NCBI GenBank assembly: GCA_030068075.1
Contig: CM057832.1
Location: 79,082,502-79,146,501 of the forward strand
Source: Paguma larvata
Taxonomy: Eukaryota > Chordata > Mammalia > Carnivora > Viverridae
DNA: 64,000 bases
Direction of reading: 5' to 3'
In this document: in pieces, positions 33,841-46,249 of the stretch
Layout of the letters: the number at the start of each line of letters is the position of its first letter
Position numbering within the stretch: the first letter of the stretch is position 1
Position numbers and translations under genes: made by a program
Notes under the pieces: generated by a model
What the model was told of the DNA's origin: nothing
The model's database searches: none
What the model saw: only the letters and a program-made list of their open reading frames with translations

Positions 33841-36181
33841 GGCGATGGGAGGGTAATGGGGACCAGGTTCCCAGACTTCCATTCTGTGGAACTCACTTCC
33901 TTTTATCTATATTATTTGACAGGCTCTCTTATAAGATTTTGTTGGAAGAATGGGTTCTACTGGTAAACCAGAGTCGTTGACTATTCTGGTTCTATTTACA
34001 CTAAGGCCTAAATTGAGTCAAGGCTCATCTGGGCCAGTAAACATGTGGTGCCTCTATCCTAAGAGTTGGTCAGAAGCTAAGGTCAAGAGCTCAATCCCAG
34101 GAGGGTTTGTTAGCTTTACATAAAAAAATGTTAATGGCAACGATCTGCATCCCTAATCCTAAGAACTGTCTTAGAGATTTGGGTCAGTGGTCATACAAGG
34201 CACTGGGAAAAGGAACAGGGATGGTTCCATATAGTCATTAGCTCTGCTTTAACTGCCAACATAAACACCATTGGTAACACTCAAGGCAGGCAATGGTTCC
34301 ATTGCTGGAGAACAGAAGGTGGTGTGCCTGGAGGTTTGTTTCTTTCTCAAGACAGTGTGATCATTGTCGAAGAAGCTGAAAAAACAGAGAGCACTAGTTA
34401 CACAATCACTTGCACAACACCTGATGTGTATCCACAGTGCCCTAAGTTCACATGGATTTGCTTTTTCTCATAGAGACAACATACACGCGGCAATGGAAAT
34501 TGGATGAAACAAAAATCCCTATGAAAGCATATGAAAGCATTTCTATGGAAACATAAGTTATGAGTACATCAAAATATATCAGCTTGCAGGCAAGTTTGGA
34601 CACTGTATGAGCACATGGACCAACTCAGGTAAATGAGTTTAAATTATGAGATTTTTGAAGTGCTTCCAAATCTTTGAAGAATGTATCTTAAAAAATACAT
34701 TTTAACACCAATTGCTAGAATGGATCATCCACTGCTATAGTCAAAATGATTTTCTTTTTTCATTTCAGGTAACAATTGCAAATATTGCTAAAATCTGTAT
34801 AACAAATATGTGTTTCAAAAATAATATTGATCTTGCCAACAATAGCTGAATATTTACTTTAACAAACAAGCTAAAAAATGATAAATGAAAAATGAAAATT
34901 ATTTTTCTATTTGTCCTTCTAGTCTCTGTATAACTAATGTTTTTCTTATTAGAATACTGTCTTTTTTCAATAGTCTATACCTTAGGCAATTTATATTACT
35001 ATAAAAAATCATACATATTTTGAGGTTTAATTTCTCTTGTTGATTAATTCCTGATTTCTATCACTTGGCTGACATATGCTATAGGTACACAAAACCCAGA
35101 GGGGTACGGGGTGAGAAAAGACAAGAACTAAGTCAGACTAGGCAGAGTCAAGATAAGACACAGGCAAAGGGTCAGTTGAGGCCAATCTCTGAAGGCGTCA
35201 CAACATATCTCAGGATTTGGAGGCAAGTACTGGTCAGGAAGAATCCAAATTGGGAAGGACAGATGGTTTCAGGATTAGACAAATGCAAAAGGCTGAGGCT
35301 CAAGATAGGCAGAAATATATGTCAACGCTTGGGACAAAATAGACATCTACCAGATGACGGGGAGTTTCAGACAGCACCTTGGATAGCTCCCTGGACAAGA
35401 GGTGCTCTGACAAAGTTAAGACCCTAACATATGAAGGCTCTTATCTTCTACACCCCAGAATTCCCAGGTGGAACCACCCCTGATGTAATGAATGTGGTCC
35501 CTGGAGCCTTGGGGAACCAGATGCAATATTCCACCTGAAGGTTTGACCTAAAGCCCTAGGGCTGACGTCTATGGCCCTCAGTAATAGGCTCCTTGGTGAT
35601 CGGCTGGGGTGTATGAAAAGAATCATCCTCCCAATCTTCAGATCATTTGCTTTCCAAAAGCCTATCCCACTTAATTTAGGAACAGAAGTCCAGCCTGGGA
35701 CAAACACTGCTGTGAACAAAGGGCCCTTCGGTACAGTTTTAATGTGTTAATGCTCACCTTTGATTTCATATTGTCCCTTTTGGGTACCTATACTTGATGA
35801 CTAGAGGAAGTGAGACATAGTGAATTATGTATTTATTAGATGTAATAAAGTCTTATATTAAAACAAGTTTAATTTTCCCATTACTACAACTTCAAACAGA
35901 GTTCATGATAGTGAAGAAATCCCTGGGTGTGACTTTCATGCAGGCATCTGTTACCAGACTTTATTCCCCTCCGACGAAGTACTATTAATAGGGGAGGAAA
36001 GTTTGCTTCAGTTGACTCTTCATTAGCAGAGCCCAAAGTCTCTTGGATTCAAAGACAAGCATTATCATTAATCTCAAAGTTCTTTGGCTGTATTTATCTT
36101 ATGGTATCAGTAGATCATAACAATAATTGGAAAACCAAACTATTTTCAAATGGATTGTTCACTAAATAAAAACATGACATT
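33841..36181. other. 2.3 kb SINE-free intron stretch, unclassified
   Basis: No felid SINE, L1 or L2 recognised. Contains a second copy of a 32-bp segment (34609-34640) and a 120-codon plus-strand frame at 35065-35427. That frame is rich in Lys, Arg and Gln, has no recognised domain and does not look like a known protein. The stretch 35065-35730 could be an old LTR or a non-coding exon; I cannot decide by eye. Confidence 0.4.
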
Positions 36182-36399
36182 AAGATTATTAATCTAGTGG
36201 GGCACCTGGGTGGCTTAGTCAGTTAAGTGTCTGACTTCAGCTCAGGTCATGATCTCATGGTTTGGGAGTGCTGATAGCTTGGAGCCTATAGCCTGCTTCA
36301 GATTCTGTGTCTCTCTCTGTCTCTCTGCCCCTCTCCCACTTGTTTTTTTCTCTCTCTCTCAAAAATAAATAATAAACATTAAAAAAGATTATTAATCTA
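36182..36399 (+). mobile_element. Felid SINE with 15-bp duplication
   Basis: Perfect duplication aagattattaatcta at 36182-36196 and 36385-36399. The body lacks about 20 bases between the aggtcatgatctc part and the ctgatagctt part. Confidence 0.95.
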
Positions 36400-36559
36400 C
36401 TGAATAGAAAATTTTTATAAATTAATCTAGGAAAGGAATCAGGTAGAAGGAAGAAAAAAAAACAAGTTGTAAGTGAGTAATGGTTGGGCATGGAGAGGGG
36501 TGGTGACAGAGACTAGAGCTACCTACCCGATGTGTGATGGTGACTAAGGGGAGCCCAAG
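36400..36559. other. Short intron spacer
   Basis: Nothing recognised. Confidence 0.4.
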
Positions 36560-36680
36560 ACATGATGATGTGGTCCCAGCTCTGAGATCCACAATACTTG
36601 CTGAGCATCGACTCTATACCAGGCAGTGTTCTAAATGCCCTGGAGATAGAGCTATAAACAAAAAAGATGTTCATGACATT
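36560..36680 (+). repeat. Old LINE (L2/L3-type) fragment
   Basis: The phrases cttgctgagcatcgactcta, taccaggcagtgttctaaat and gccctggagatagagctata follow a familiar old LINE 3' motif. Confidence 0.5.
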
Positions 36681-37053
36681 ATTTACTCCTTTTTGGTGAT
36701 CTTAAGTCATGTTCTCCATGTCTGCGTGATAACTCTTCAAAGACTGTGGCCCAGATACAACACAAAGTGGTGGCAAAATAGGAGTTGAGAAGGTCAGATC
36801 TGGCGGTGGGGAGCATGAGAGACCTGGATAAGAGAATTAGGGGTTGTAAGTTCTCCATCTCACAAAACCGGTCTCTCATTATATATATTGAGAGTGTGCC
36901 AGGAGAAGAGAAGAGGGTTCCAGTGAAGTCAGGGGAGAACTTAATATATTAGAGGAGACATTCGTGATGCTTAGTTGATTTCTTTGTATGTTTTTTTTTA
37001 AATATATCACAAAATATCCACTTTAGAAAAAAACCTGAGAAATCACTAAATGC
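36681..37053. other. Intron gap, no feature seen
   Basis: Unclassified, AT-rich. Confidence 0.4.
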
Positions 37054-37306
37054 AACCTCCTCTTTCTTTTCTTTTTTTTATTTAAAAATATTTTTTAATT
37101 TTTATTTATTTTTGAGAGAGAGAAATATATATATAGAGAGAACATGAGTGGGGAAGAAGCAGAGAGGGAGGGAGACACAGAATCTGAAGCAGGCTCCAGG
37201 CTCCGAGCTGTCAGCACAGAGCCGGATGCAGGGCTCAAACTCACCAACCATGAGATCATGACCTGAGCTGAAGTTGGACACTCAAGGTGTCCCGCAACCC
37301 CTCTTT
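37054..37306 (-). mobile_element. Felid SINE, reverse, truncated head
   Basis: Reverse copy with an inserted atatatata in the GA block. The head is shortened to gttggacactcaaggtgtcc, missing the gactgagccaccc part. Flanks aacctcctctttc and aacccctctttc suggest the duplication. Confidence 0.92.
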
Positions 37307-37836
37307 CAACTCTTCCTAAATCTCTCAGCTAACTAGCAGGAGAGCCAGAACACGCTCATCTGTACGGGAATGGAAGCAAGATGTTTCCCTGTGTGACTTC
37401 CACGTTTGAATTGTGCCTGGCTAAAGAATCTCCCTAATAACAACACATAGCTGATTTCACATCAGCAAATATAAATTAGAGGGACTACAGGGCAGTCATC
37501 CCAGTGGTTTCCTCAGGTCCCCGACAGGCTGGACTTTGGCTTGTGATGAGGGGAAAAGGTAGAGGAAATCGTGGGAAAGGAGGAAAGAGAAATGAAGCCA
37601 AGAGACTGGAATGCAAGGCCTGACCTGGATCTTGCCAGCGTCTTTCATTGAGAAATACCATCCTTGTCTTCAGCGGCAACTCCCTTCTGCCTGCTGATTG
37701 TTATTGCTCTTTAATACGATAGATGGGCAGAAGCGATTGATTAGACAGGACTAGCTTTGGTTCAGGAGACATTATTATATTCATGCAGGAAAAATTTCAC
37801 TGAATGATGGAGCCCTTTTTTGCTTTGGTTATACAA
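37307..37836. other. Intron gap, no feature seen
   Basis: Unclassified sequence. Confidence 0.4.
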
Positions 37837-37857
37837 CAACAACAACAACAACAATAT
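37837..37857 (+). repeat. (AAC)n microsatellite
   Basis: About six to seven uninterrupted AAC units. Confidence 0.9.
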
Positions 37858-37970
37858 TTTTTAAAAACTTTCAAATTTGCATTATTTCCAAAAATTCAGC
37901 ACAAAACAAGTATAATTTTGTAAAACTAGCATTATAGAATCCCTTAGATACACACTTTAACAAGAAAATA

Positions 37971-38054
37971 TTGAATTGTATTCTTTTTTGAGAGAGAGAG
38001 AGAGCATGAGCAGGGGAGAGGGGCCGGGGAGGGAGGGAGGGAGGGAGGGAGGGA

Positions 38055-38108
<54 letters not shown>

Positions 38109-38239
38109 GAGACTTAAGCAGGCTCCACGCTCAGCACGTGGAGCTCGATCCCATGACCCTGGGATCATGACCTGAACCAAAATCAAGAGTGGGACATTCA
38201 ACCACCTAAGCCACCCAGATGCCCCTGAATTATATTCTT
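37971..38239 (-). mobile_element. Carnivore SINE, older subtype, reverse, with expanded GA/GGGA tract
   Basis: Flanks tgaattgtattctt and tgaattatattctt form a one-mismatch duplication. Inside, the GA block has grown to a (gggag)n stretch and an uninterrupted (ga)n run at 38058-38104. The core gatcccatgaccctgggatc marks the older subtype. Confidence 0.94.
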
Positions 38240-39794
38240 GACTGCTAAATCATCAATGGTATGGCATGAATATACAGAGAGAGACAAAGGAGGGCAATAA
38301 TGGACAAACCATCCATTCATATCTGAAAATTATTCTCATTCTTGAGGAAAGACAATCACAGTCACTGCTTACGTCCTCGGTTTTCAAGACTTGGTCACAC
38401 TGGCTATTTTGGATTCTGACTTTACCAATAAAGTTTCCTTTTTGTTCACTTACTCCTTGGTGAGGGATACGAAGAGCTCAGATAAACATGCTGCGAAATT
38501 GTATTGATAATAACTAGTGTCTCCTGGAATATTCCTATTGTAACTTTTAAAAAAATATATTTTTGTCATTTCCAACATTCATCTGGTGGAGGGAGGTTGG
38601 CATTCATTAAAGAGTTCCGATTTGCTGCTGGCGTTGCATTAAGTGCCAAGAATGAACCAGGTAGAGGAAATTGCTTCTTAAGCTTCCAGGTTTGAAAGAA
38701 AGGGAACTGCCTCTCTTCCATGAAAAATATCTTCTATGACTGGCACTATTCTCCAGCCAGCCTTCTAAGTGTAATCATGCCAAAGACAGCTCCAAACCTG
38801 CACTAAGTCACAGAGCAGGCTCTTTAGATACAAGGCTGCAAGGGCTCTTGACTTGCCTTTCAGATAAAGAGCAGCCTAGCCACCATTTGAATTCTCGGAT
38901 TAAAAGACAAAAAATATATGTAAAAAAAAATACCCTAATGCTTTTTGAAGGTAAAAGATAATCATACTCTGATCAGAAACTACTGAGGCAAAAGCATAAA
39001 AAAGAAGCTCAGTGACGTCAGATGATAGAATATACTTTCACCAACTTTTCTACTGTGTGAATTATAGACTTCCATGAGAAGATTACAGGAGATTAAGGGC
39101 TTTTGAAGAAAGCTATTCTCCCAGTTTTTTACGTAATGAATTTTACAATCCGGAACAAGTAACCACTCTAATTCATAGTGCTTTCTGTAGTTTATAGGGA
39201 ACTGCTATCAACACTGTCTTATTTGAGGAGGCCATGGCCCCTCTATGTTCTCTACAGCTTACACTTCATAATCTGTATCAAGAAGCCAGATGAAAAGTGC
39301 TATAACCATTTATTCATCTCTGCATTTTCCCCACCCATTAGGCTAAGCCGCAACCAGCTCATGGACCTCCGCGGGGCTAGGACAATCTGGTATGTTCAGG
39401 CAGGATCCCTTTATCTTGCCTGGAAATGAGATCATCACAAGTAAGAACAGGTAGCACCGACATAGCGGGCAATAGGCAAGTTTTAGGTGAATCAATTTCA
39501 GTGGCTCACCCTACTTAAGTATTCCTGGGAGGAGTTGTCAGTCTCCAGGGTCCTCCAGGAAAAGATGACCTTTTGAAGGTTGTTTCCCTCAGTGGATTGG
39601 GCCTGGGACCCAATTCTATCCACAAGCTTCTACAGCCTTTGGGAGACTGGCTGAAATCTTGGTGGCCACCTAAAGACTCAGGAGGACTGAGAAATGATAA
39701 GGAAATCGCATTGTTCTTAAAGATTTTTAAACTGTTCCCAAACTGTATTTTTATTGATCAATCTGTGGAAACACGTGTTGTGTGGATACATACA
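38240..39794. other. 1.55 kb intron stretch, no feature seen
   Basis: AT-rich, without SINE or L1 copies. No frame of interest. Confidence 0.45.
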
Positions 39795-40263
39795 CAAAAA
39801 TCATACTATACCATCGATTGATGAATGGGTAAAGAAGATGTGGTATATATATATATATATTTACATACACACACATACACGATGGAATATTACTCAGCCA
39901 TCAAAAAGAATGAAATCTTGCCATTTGCCACAATATGGATGGAACTACAGAGTATTACGCTAAGCAAAATAAGTCATATAGAATTTAAGAAACAAAACAG
40001 ATGAACCTAGAAAGAAAAAAAAAGAAGAGGCAAACCAGGAAACAGACTCTTAACTATAGAGAGCAAACTGAGGGTTATGGAGGGGAGACAGGCAGGGGCA
40101 TGGGTTAAATACATGATGAGGATTAAGGAGGGTCCTTGCTGTGATGAGCACTGGGTATTATATGTAAGTGATGAATCACTAAATTCTGCTCCTGAAACTA
40201 TTATTATACGGTATGTTAACTAACAGGAATTTAAATTAAAACTTGAAAAAAAAATCATACTAC
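39795..40263 (+). mobile_element. 5'-truncated L1 insertion with 13-bp duplication
   Basis: Starts inside ORF2 (gattgatgaatgggtaaaga), includes ggaatattactcagccatca and the 3' UTR block aaacagactcttaactatag, and ends in aaacttgaaaaaa. The duplication aaaaatcatacta flanks it on both sides (about 39795-39807 and 40251-40263). A (ta)n and (ca)n patch interrupts it at 39843-39880. Confidence 0.94.
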
Positions 40264-40729
40264 AAACTCACAAAATTAGAATTTTACTTCTATTGCTCTA
40301 AGTAGTCTTTGGTACACAGAAACCTGGCAGGACGCCCACAAAATATAAGGTATTACAAGTTCATCCCATGCACAGGGCAGGAAAGGACAGTCCCTCCCAG
40401 GTCATCAATCACAAAGACACATAAAAAGCCAGAGTCAGCTTCTCCATTCACCAAGTTGGCCATTCCCTCCCCTACAGAAAGGATCTTGTGGTTTTCCCTT
40501 GCTCTCAAGCCCAAGATAAACACCTTCAAGATCTGATTTAGCATCTATCACTAGAGCAAACCGCATTACCTCATTTTCCTGATCTCCTCCTACTCCCGAA
40601 CTGAATCTTAGGCCTGCCCAGTGCTTCTCCTACTCTGTGTCACCTCTTTGCATCAAACAAACATGAGAGTCCCTCTTTTGCAAGACTCTTGTAAAAAAGT
40701 GGTACTTTTCAGCCCTATGTAAATCCATG
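40264..40729. other. Intron gap, no feature seen
   Basis: Unclassified. Confidence 0.4.
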
Positions 40730-40830
40730 TGGCTCAACATTTACCAAACGCATACTTTCTGCCAGGCACAATACAAAAGTACTTAACGAGGCCTCCCTCA
40801 GTGAGCTAACAGTCTGGTGCAGAAGTACTA
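40730..40830 (+). repeat. Old LINE (L2/L3-type) fragment
   Basis: The text acgcatactttctgccaggc followed by gtgagctaacagtctggtgc resembles the same motif as at 36560. Confidence 0.4.
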
Positions 40831-41538
40831 TGTCAAAGGAAGTTGTAGCGCCAGGGGACTTAATCAACCCAGTAATCGCAAATCTTTCCTCCTTCAACAC
40901 CGAGTAAAACATACTCTCATTTCTTATGTGCAATGTAAGGACTCAAGAGAATTCGTTAAAATTAGGAGTCTCCATACTATTTATCACAAAATAGGAACTA
41001 GACCTGTCTTGGAATTAAAACCTTCCTGACCACTTAGAAACTTTGCAATATTTTCCATTCCTCGACGTTCAGCTTGTGTTTGGCCACAAGACGCGATGTA
41101 GGAAGAGCCGTTGGCTGCCAAGTCACACAGATTGGCAATGACACAAGGAAACCTAGGAAACTGACCATGTAAACAAACAATACTCCCAAATACTCGTGCA
41201 ACCAGACTGACTACCCCTGCAAGATCTATCCTTGTAGAGCAAGGCACTTTTCTCTTCCTTTTTTTCTTAATAGAGTGCTTGAAAATAAAAAAAAAAATGC
41301 ATATATTTTAAAAAATCATCTGTTATGTAAAGGACAAAGAAAAAACCTAATTAGGAGGAACTTAAAAGGAAGTGAAGGTCAAGATTAAGCATATGGAAAA
41401 AAAAAAGCCAAAGCAACAACCTTTGTTTTTGTCCTTATCGCTTAAGAACACAGGCCACTCTTGACAGTGGCCAGAAATGAGGAAATGATTATAGTCTGCA
41501 TTATGGATTGTAAGGCAATTATTAAAAAATAATGATGT
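40831..41538. other. Intron gap, no feature seen
   Basis: AT-rich spacer with several A-runs near 41287-41410. Confidence 0.4.
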
Positions 41539-41770
41539 GGGGTGCCTGGGTGGCTCAGATTAAGCGTGTGACTTTGGCTCAGGTCATAATCTTGCAGTTC
41601 AATCTTGCTGGTTCAAGCCCCATGCCAGGCTCTGCCTTGACAGCTCAGAGCCTGGAATCTGCTTCAAATTCTGTGTCTCCCTCTCCCTGTCCCTCCCTCA
41701 CTTATGCTTGTCTCTCTCTCAAATAAATAAAACATTAAAAAATATTTTAAAAAATAAAAATTAAAAATAA
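41539..41770 (+). mobile_element. Felid SINE
   Basis: Head ggggtgcctgggtggctcag; the tRNA-like part has lost the tcggt of the anticodon-arm region. Long A-rich tail with aaaaataaaaatt units. Confidence 0.92.
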
Positions 41771-41791
41771 GTAAAAAGAATGCTGTATCTT

Positions 41792-41975
41792 GGGGCACCT
41801 GGGTGACTCAGTCAGTTAAGCACCTGACTTCCGCTCAGGTCATGATCTCATGGTTCGTGAGTTTGAGTCATGCATCGGGCTCTGAGCTCTCAACACAGAG
41901 TCTGCTTCAGATCCTCTGTCTCCCTCTCTTTCTACCTCTCCCTCACTTGTGCTGTCTCTCTCAAAAATAAACATT
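41792..41975 (+). mobile_element. Felid SINE
   Basis: Head tggggcacctgggtgactca, typical body, tail aaaaataaacatttaaaaag. It lies in tandem with the previous copy, 20 bases apart. Confidence 0.92.
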
Positions 41976-44299
41976 TAAAAAGAAGATTGATGTCTGTCTA
42001 TATTGACTTGGAAATATATATGTATGTGTATATCCATATGAAAAGCATATCTGTGCTTTTATCAATTATCAAAATAAGAATTTATGTTTCTACACACATA
42101 GAGGAACTGTGGAAAAGTACTTGTGGTCCACTGATAACATTGGTTCCTGCCAGGAGATGGGATGAGAAGATGAGGAAGACTTAATTAGTAATTTGTATAT
42201 TTCTGTATGACATGAAGTGTCATAACGGCATGAATGTTTTGATCATTTAACATAATCTATAGTGTATTAAAGCAAAAACAAAAGACTAGGAAAATATTCT
42301 CTGTCCTTAAAAATGCATGATAAATTTTAAATGCTTCTACATATACAAAGTAAGAATAATATTTAGCAATAACACTTGGAGTTGCATAATATCCAAACAC
42401 CAAGCAGTTCTGTTTGCAGACCAATGTTCACTGGTTTTAATCTCCTGCAGCTGCACATGCTCCCACTCAGCCAGATAAAGGGCAGGTGTGTCTTGCTTGT
42501 GTTGGGGAAGGCCGAAGTTATACCTGGCCAAGACTTCCTCAAAATCTTGCAATGGGCTGTGGAACAGAGAGGGGTCCGCTGAATCTCACCTCGCTACTCA
42601 TTCACATGAACATGCTAGGGCCCTGGGTGGGAAAGGGTATATGTACTATGACATCTGAGAACAAACAAGTAGTCATTTTCCTGTCAAAAACCCAAAAGTG
42701 CAGTGTTAGAGCAATCATTCAAGTGCTCACAAATCACGTGCAAAGGCTGACCAGAGAACAAAACCCCTTGGCTTTGATTCATCACCTCCCAGCAGACCAC
42801 CCACACTGTATGCTTAAGGACCATGTGTGCTCATCAACAAAACAGTAAGACCTGAACATCTAGGCTGTTTATATTCATGGCACTCTGCTGGGTGGATTGC
42901 TCAGTAGGAGAGGAGAGTAGTTAATGTCATTCTCATAGCAGCTTGTGATATGTTATAAACTTGTTCGTTAAATAAGCCCTTTGGAGAGCTTCTGTGTTCC
43001 AATGTCACAAACTCATCCTAGAAACATGAATTGTATACCACAGTCTTTGCCAAGGGGGTTCACTCTTTCAGGAGTTCTGCTAACGGTGGGGGATGAGTGG
43101 GCCAGTAGTCATGAGTCTACAAAATTTCAGGGCTTCTCCTTAGGGGGTCAAGGAAAGGATGGTTTATTACCAACAGGCATGCATCAGAAGCCAAGAGATG
43201 GTGACCCAGCCCTTGGCCTTGACCTCAAACACACCAGCTACGTGGAGACTGGAGTGAAGACTAGTTCTGGAATGTGGCTCCCTTTGGAGGAGGGGATTCC
43301 AAGGAGGTCTTGGGATTCCAAGATGGACGGGACCTGACCCAGGCTGGGTTTGCTCTGGGCCATCCAAAATCCCACTTCCCAAGGAGCCAGAATGCCTAAG
43401 GAAAGGAGGACTAGACCATCGCAAATGGTCTAGGAGCAAATGGAAAGGAGGACTAGACCACACGAAATTCTGGAGCTGTCCTAGGCCTAGAGATATGACT
43501 GTGTAAGGTTTGGAGATGAGGATTTTTGTTGGCATGTCCTGGTGGGTAGCATGAGGGAAGGCTCAACTATACACTGTTTCCTAACTGACAGCATGAAAAA
43601 TATTGGGTAGTGCATAATTTGAAAAATACCACTAAAAGGACTAAAACATGAACACTCTGAAGGGAGACACAGGAAGTAGCAGAGGGTTATCGGACTGATT
43701 TAGGGTTAGCAAGATATGCAGGTTGAACGGTGTTTGCTCCTGCAAAGCCATCTACTGCACACAAGGCTGTTTTGTAACTTTAAATTATCCCCTAATTGTC
43801 AAAATTCCACAAAGAATGCACTGTAGCAACTAATTCTTTTCTATTTTCTGGCAAAAATTATAAGCAGGAATGCATGATGTTGCATCTTATGTGAGTAAAG
43901 TCAAGTCCCTGAAATTAATGAATTGATTTTGAGTTTAAAGAGGTACATGCGAATGAAGTTTGCTCACTTGTGAATCTCAGGTGCAGTGTTGTGATTCCAC
44001 GAGTTTGGCTGTTTGGGCGGTACTTCCATACTACCCTGCCTCTCCAGGGACTGAATCCCTGATTTGGTTCTTGCAAATGGATCAACGGAGTTAAAGAACT
44101 GCTTGGCACTGACATCTCTGGCTCATGCAACCTAGTATGGACGTGCGGATGGTCCTTATCACTCAGAATATCCAAAGGGGAGGCCGGGGCTAATTATATC
44201 TATTGTATAAGATGGACATTTAATGCCTACAGTACTAATATGACTTACCATCATCTCGATTTGACATAAAGAAATTGTAATTCCTAACTTCCATCTCAG
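41976..44299. other. 2.3 kb intron stretch without recognised mobile elements
   Basis: Mixed composition. Open frames of about 120 codons at 42486-42848 (+), 42981-43337 (+) and 43167-43535 (-) overlap on both strands and have no recognised domain. A two-copy short repeat at 43400-43460 is listed separately. Confidence 0.45.
43400..43460 (+). repeat. Two copies of a 19-bp unit, 42 bp apart
   Basis: ggaaaggaggactagacca at 43400-43418 and again, identical, at 43442-43460. The spacer holds an inverted pair agaccat and atggtct. Confidence 0.9.
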
Positions 44300-44520
44300 G
44301 TGTGGAGGCGTGCTGTCCAAATGGTAGCCAACAGCCATCTACATGTCACTACTTAAATTTAAATTGCTTGAAATAAAATACATTAAAAATTCAGTTTGTC
44401 AGTCACACTAGCTAGATTTCAACTACTTAATAGCCACATTTGGCCAGGGGCTGTTGGACAGCACAGGTACTCACATTTCCATCATCACAGAAAGTTCTGT
44501 TGGACATCGCTGGTCCAGAT
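44300..44520 (+). repeat. DNA-transposon remnant with terminal inverted repeats
   Basis: A common MER-type element: tgctgtccaaatggtagcca and tagccacatttggccagggg inside, with ctgtccaa at the left and ctgttggacagc and gttggacatcgctgg at the right. Family name not certain. Confidence 0.7.
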
Positions 44521-45230
44521 TAACCTTGGAGATAGCCTTGGGGCTTGGTGATGAGAATCACCTACCGAGTGAGAGCAATTAAAGTGCCAAGATGAGGCCC
44601 GAGGGGGTGGAGAAGGGTTTTCCCTCTACTACAGCTACCCCTTCATTCTTTGACAAGATCCATTTCTACATAAAGGGCCATGGAAATGCAGCTTCAAGCC
44701 CTCCCATCCCACATTCTGGCACCACTACAGACCAAGACAGAACCAGAATAAATTCATCGAGGCCCAAACCACAGGAAACGACACAATTTTTATTGTGCCA
44801 ACGGATCATCTACTGTTTAATCATCTTCCTGAGGCTGCAGTAGTTTTGAATCCTTATTTCTTAAGTAAAGAAAAGAAAATCGACCTAGCATTGGGGCTTC
44901 TCTCTTCTAACTCATGAAGAACTCTAAGGTCTGCCTTCCTGGGGTTTCACAGCCATATATGACAATCTCCAAGGGAAAGTCTGAGCTGCTTCTGCTCTAA
45001 CACACCGCCCTGCTAACTCTGAGCCTTGACACCTAGTTTAATGGGAAAGGCTGAACGGACTATTTTTAGAGGACAATCTGTTTCTGAAACTTCCTTATGT
45101 TTCCACTCAGGAGTGTAAGCATTCCCTTAGGTATGAAAGAAAGCATTCCACCAGGAGGGGGCCGTCCAAATTCAAGAGGAGAGAGGCATCTTACGGAGCT
45201 GGAAGAAGGGCCCCCAAATCCAAATGCACT
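44521..45230. other. Intron gap, no feature seen
   Basis: Unclassified sequence. Confidence 0.4.
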
Positions 45231-45475
45231 TTAAAAACTAAATACATGAGGGGTGCCTGGGTGGCTCAGTCAGTTAAGCGTCTGACTTCAGCTCAGGTCA
45301 TGACCTCACAGTTTATGAGTTCGAGCTCCATGTCAGGCTCTGTGCTCACAGCTCAGAGCCTGGAGCCTGCTTTGGACTCTGTGTCTCCCTCTTTCTCTGC
45401 CTCTTCTCTGCTTATGCTCTGTCTCTCCCTCTCTCTTAAAGATAAATAATAAAAAATTAAAAAAATTTAAAACCT
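45231..45475 (+). mobile_element. Felid SINE with diverged duplication
   Basis: Head gggtgcctgggtggctcagt; flanks tttaaaaactaaa and tttaaaacctaaa. Confidence 0.94.
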
Positions 45476-45682
45476 AAAGACACAAAGCTCACTCCCCAAA
45501 TCCAGCCCAGGACTGAGGCAGCAGGCTTTGCACCTGGAAATGATGAGAAAGTTACTGCAGCTCAGAGTCACGCCACATTCAAGAGCCAGGTTCACTGTTT
45601 CCAAAGAGAAGTGATAAAGATTTTTCTTTGCCATAGAATTGAGGAACAGGATGCAGAGCCTAGGGCAGAGGGGCCCTAAGTA
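45476..45682. other. Short intron spacer
   Basis: Nothing recognised. Confidence 0.4.
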
Positions 45683-45926
45683 CCTCCATTAATTCTTTTT
45701 TTTTAAATTTTTTAATATTTGTTTTTATTTTTGAGAGAGAGACAGACTGCCAGCAGGGAGGAACAGAGAGAGAGGGAGACACAGGCTCTGAAGCAGGCTC
45801 CAGACTCCGAGCTGTCAGCACAGAGCCCGACATAGGGCTGCAACCCACGAATGGTGAGATCATGACCTGAACCGAAGTCGAATGCTTAACTGACTGAGCC
45901 ACCCAGGCGCCCCCTCCATTAATTCT
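45683..45926 (-). mobile_element. Felid SINE, reverse, with perfect 14-bp duplication
   Basis: cctccattaattct at 45683-45696 and 45913-45926. Complete reverse copy ending gagccacccaggcgcccc. Confidence 0.97.
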
Positions 45927-46249
45927 GATGAAAGCTGTCAGTGAGTGTGCGACAACTTGGGGTGGGGGGCACCAGGAAGGACTGGAGCTGACTCTGCTGC
46001 CCCCACCCGCCAGGCCAGTGCTGAGACTCTGAGTCTGTGAACAGAGGCCCACAGGGGAGCATGCTGCTCTGGGGAGAGGTGGTTCTCGTGCCCACCTGTA
46101 CTGTGCATGCTGTTGGCATCCTGGTCTGTCCTGGAGTGTCCTGGAGACCTCTCCACACGAGAACTTGGTGATCTTCCTCGTTCTGGGCGCAGCCCAATGT
46201 GCCACCGCATGGGCGGGCCTGGCCTGGTTTCCGCTCTGGACGCCTGGGC
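45927..46249. other. GC-richer intron patch, no gene
   Basis: About 60 percent GC by eye with few CpG, so not a CpG island. Long minus-strand frames (to 181 codons) run through the neighbouring SINE or the L1 remnant and are not genes. Confidence 0.5.

Noticed and set aside
35065..35427. 120-codon basic frame
   Set aside because: No family recognised; kept only as an unexplained block.
45960..46240. Possible CpG island or promoter
   Set aside because: GC-rich but poor in CpG, and lacks any supported first exon.
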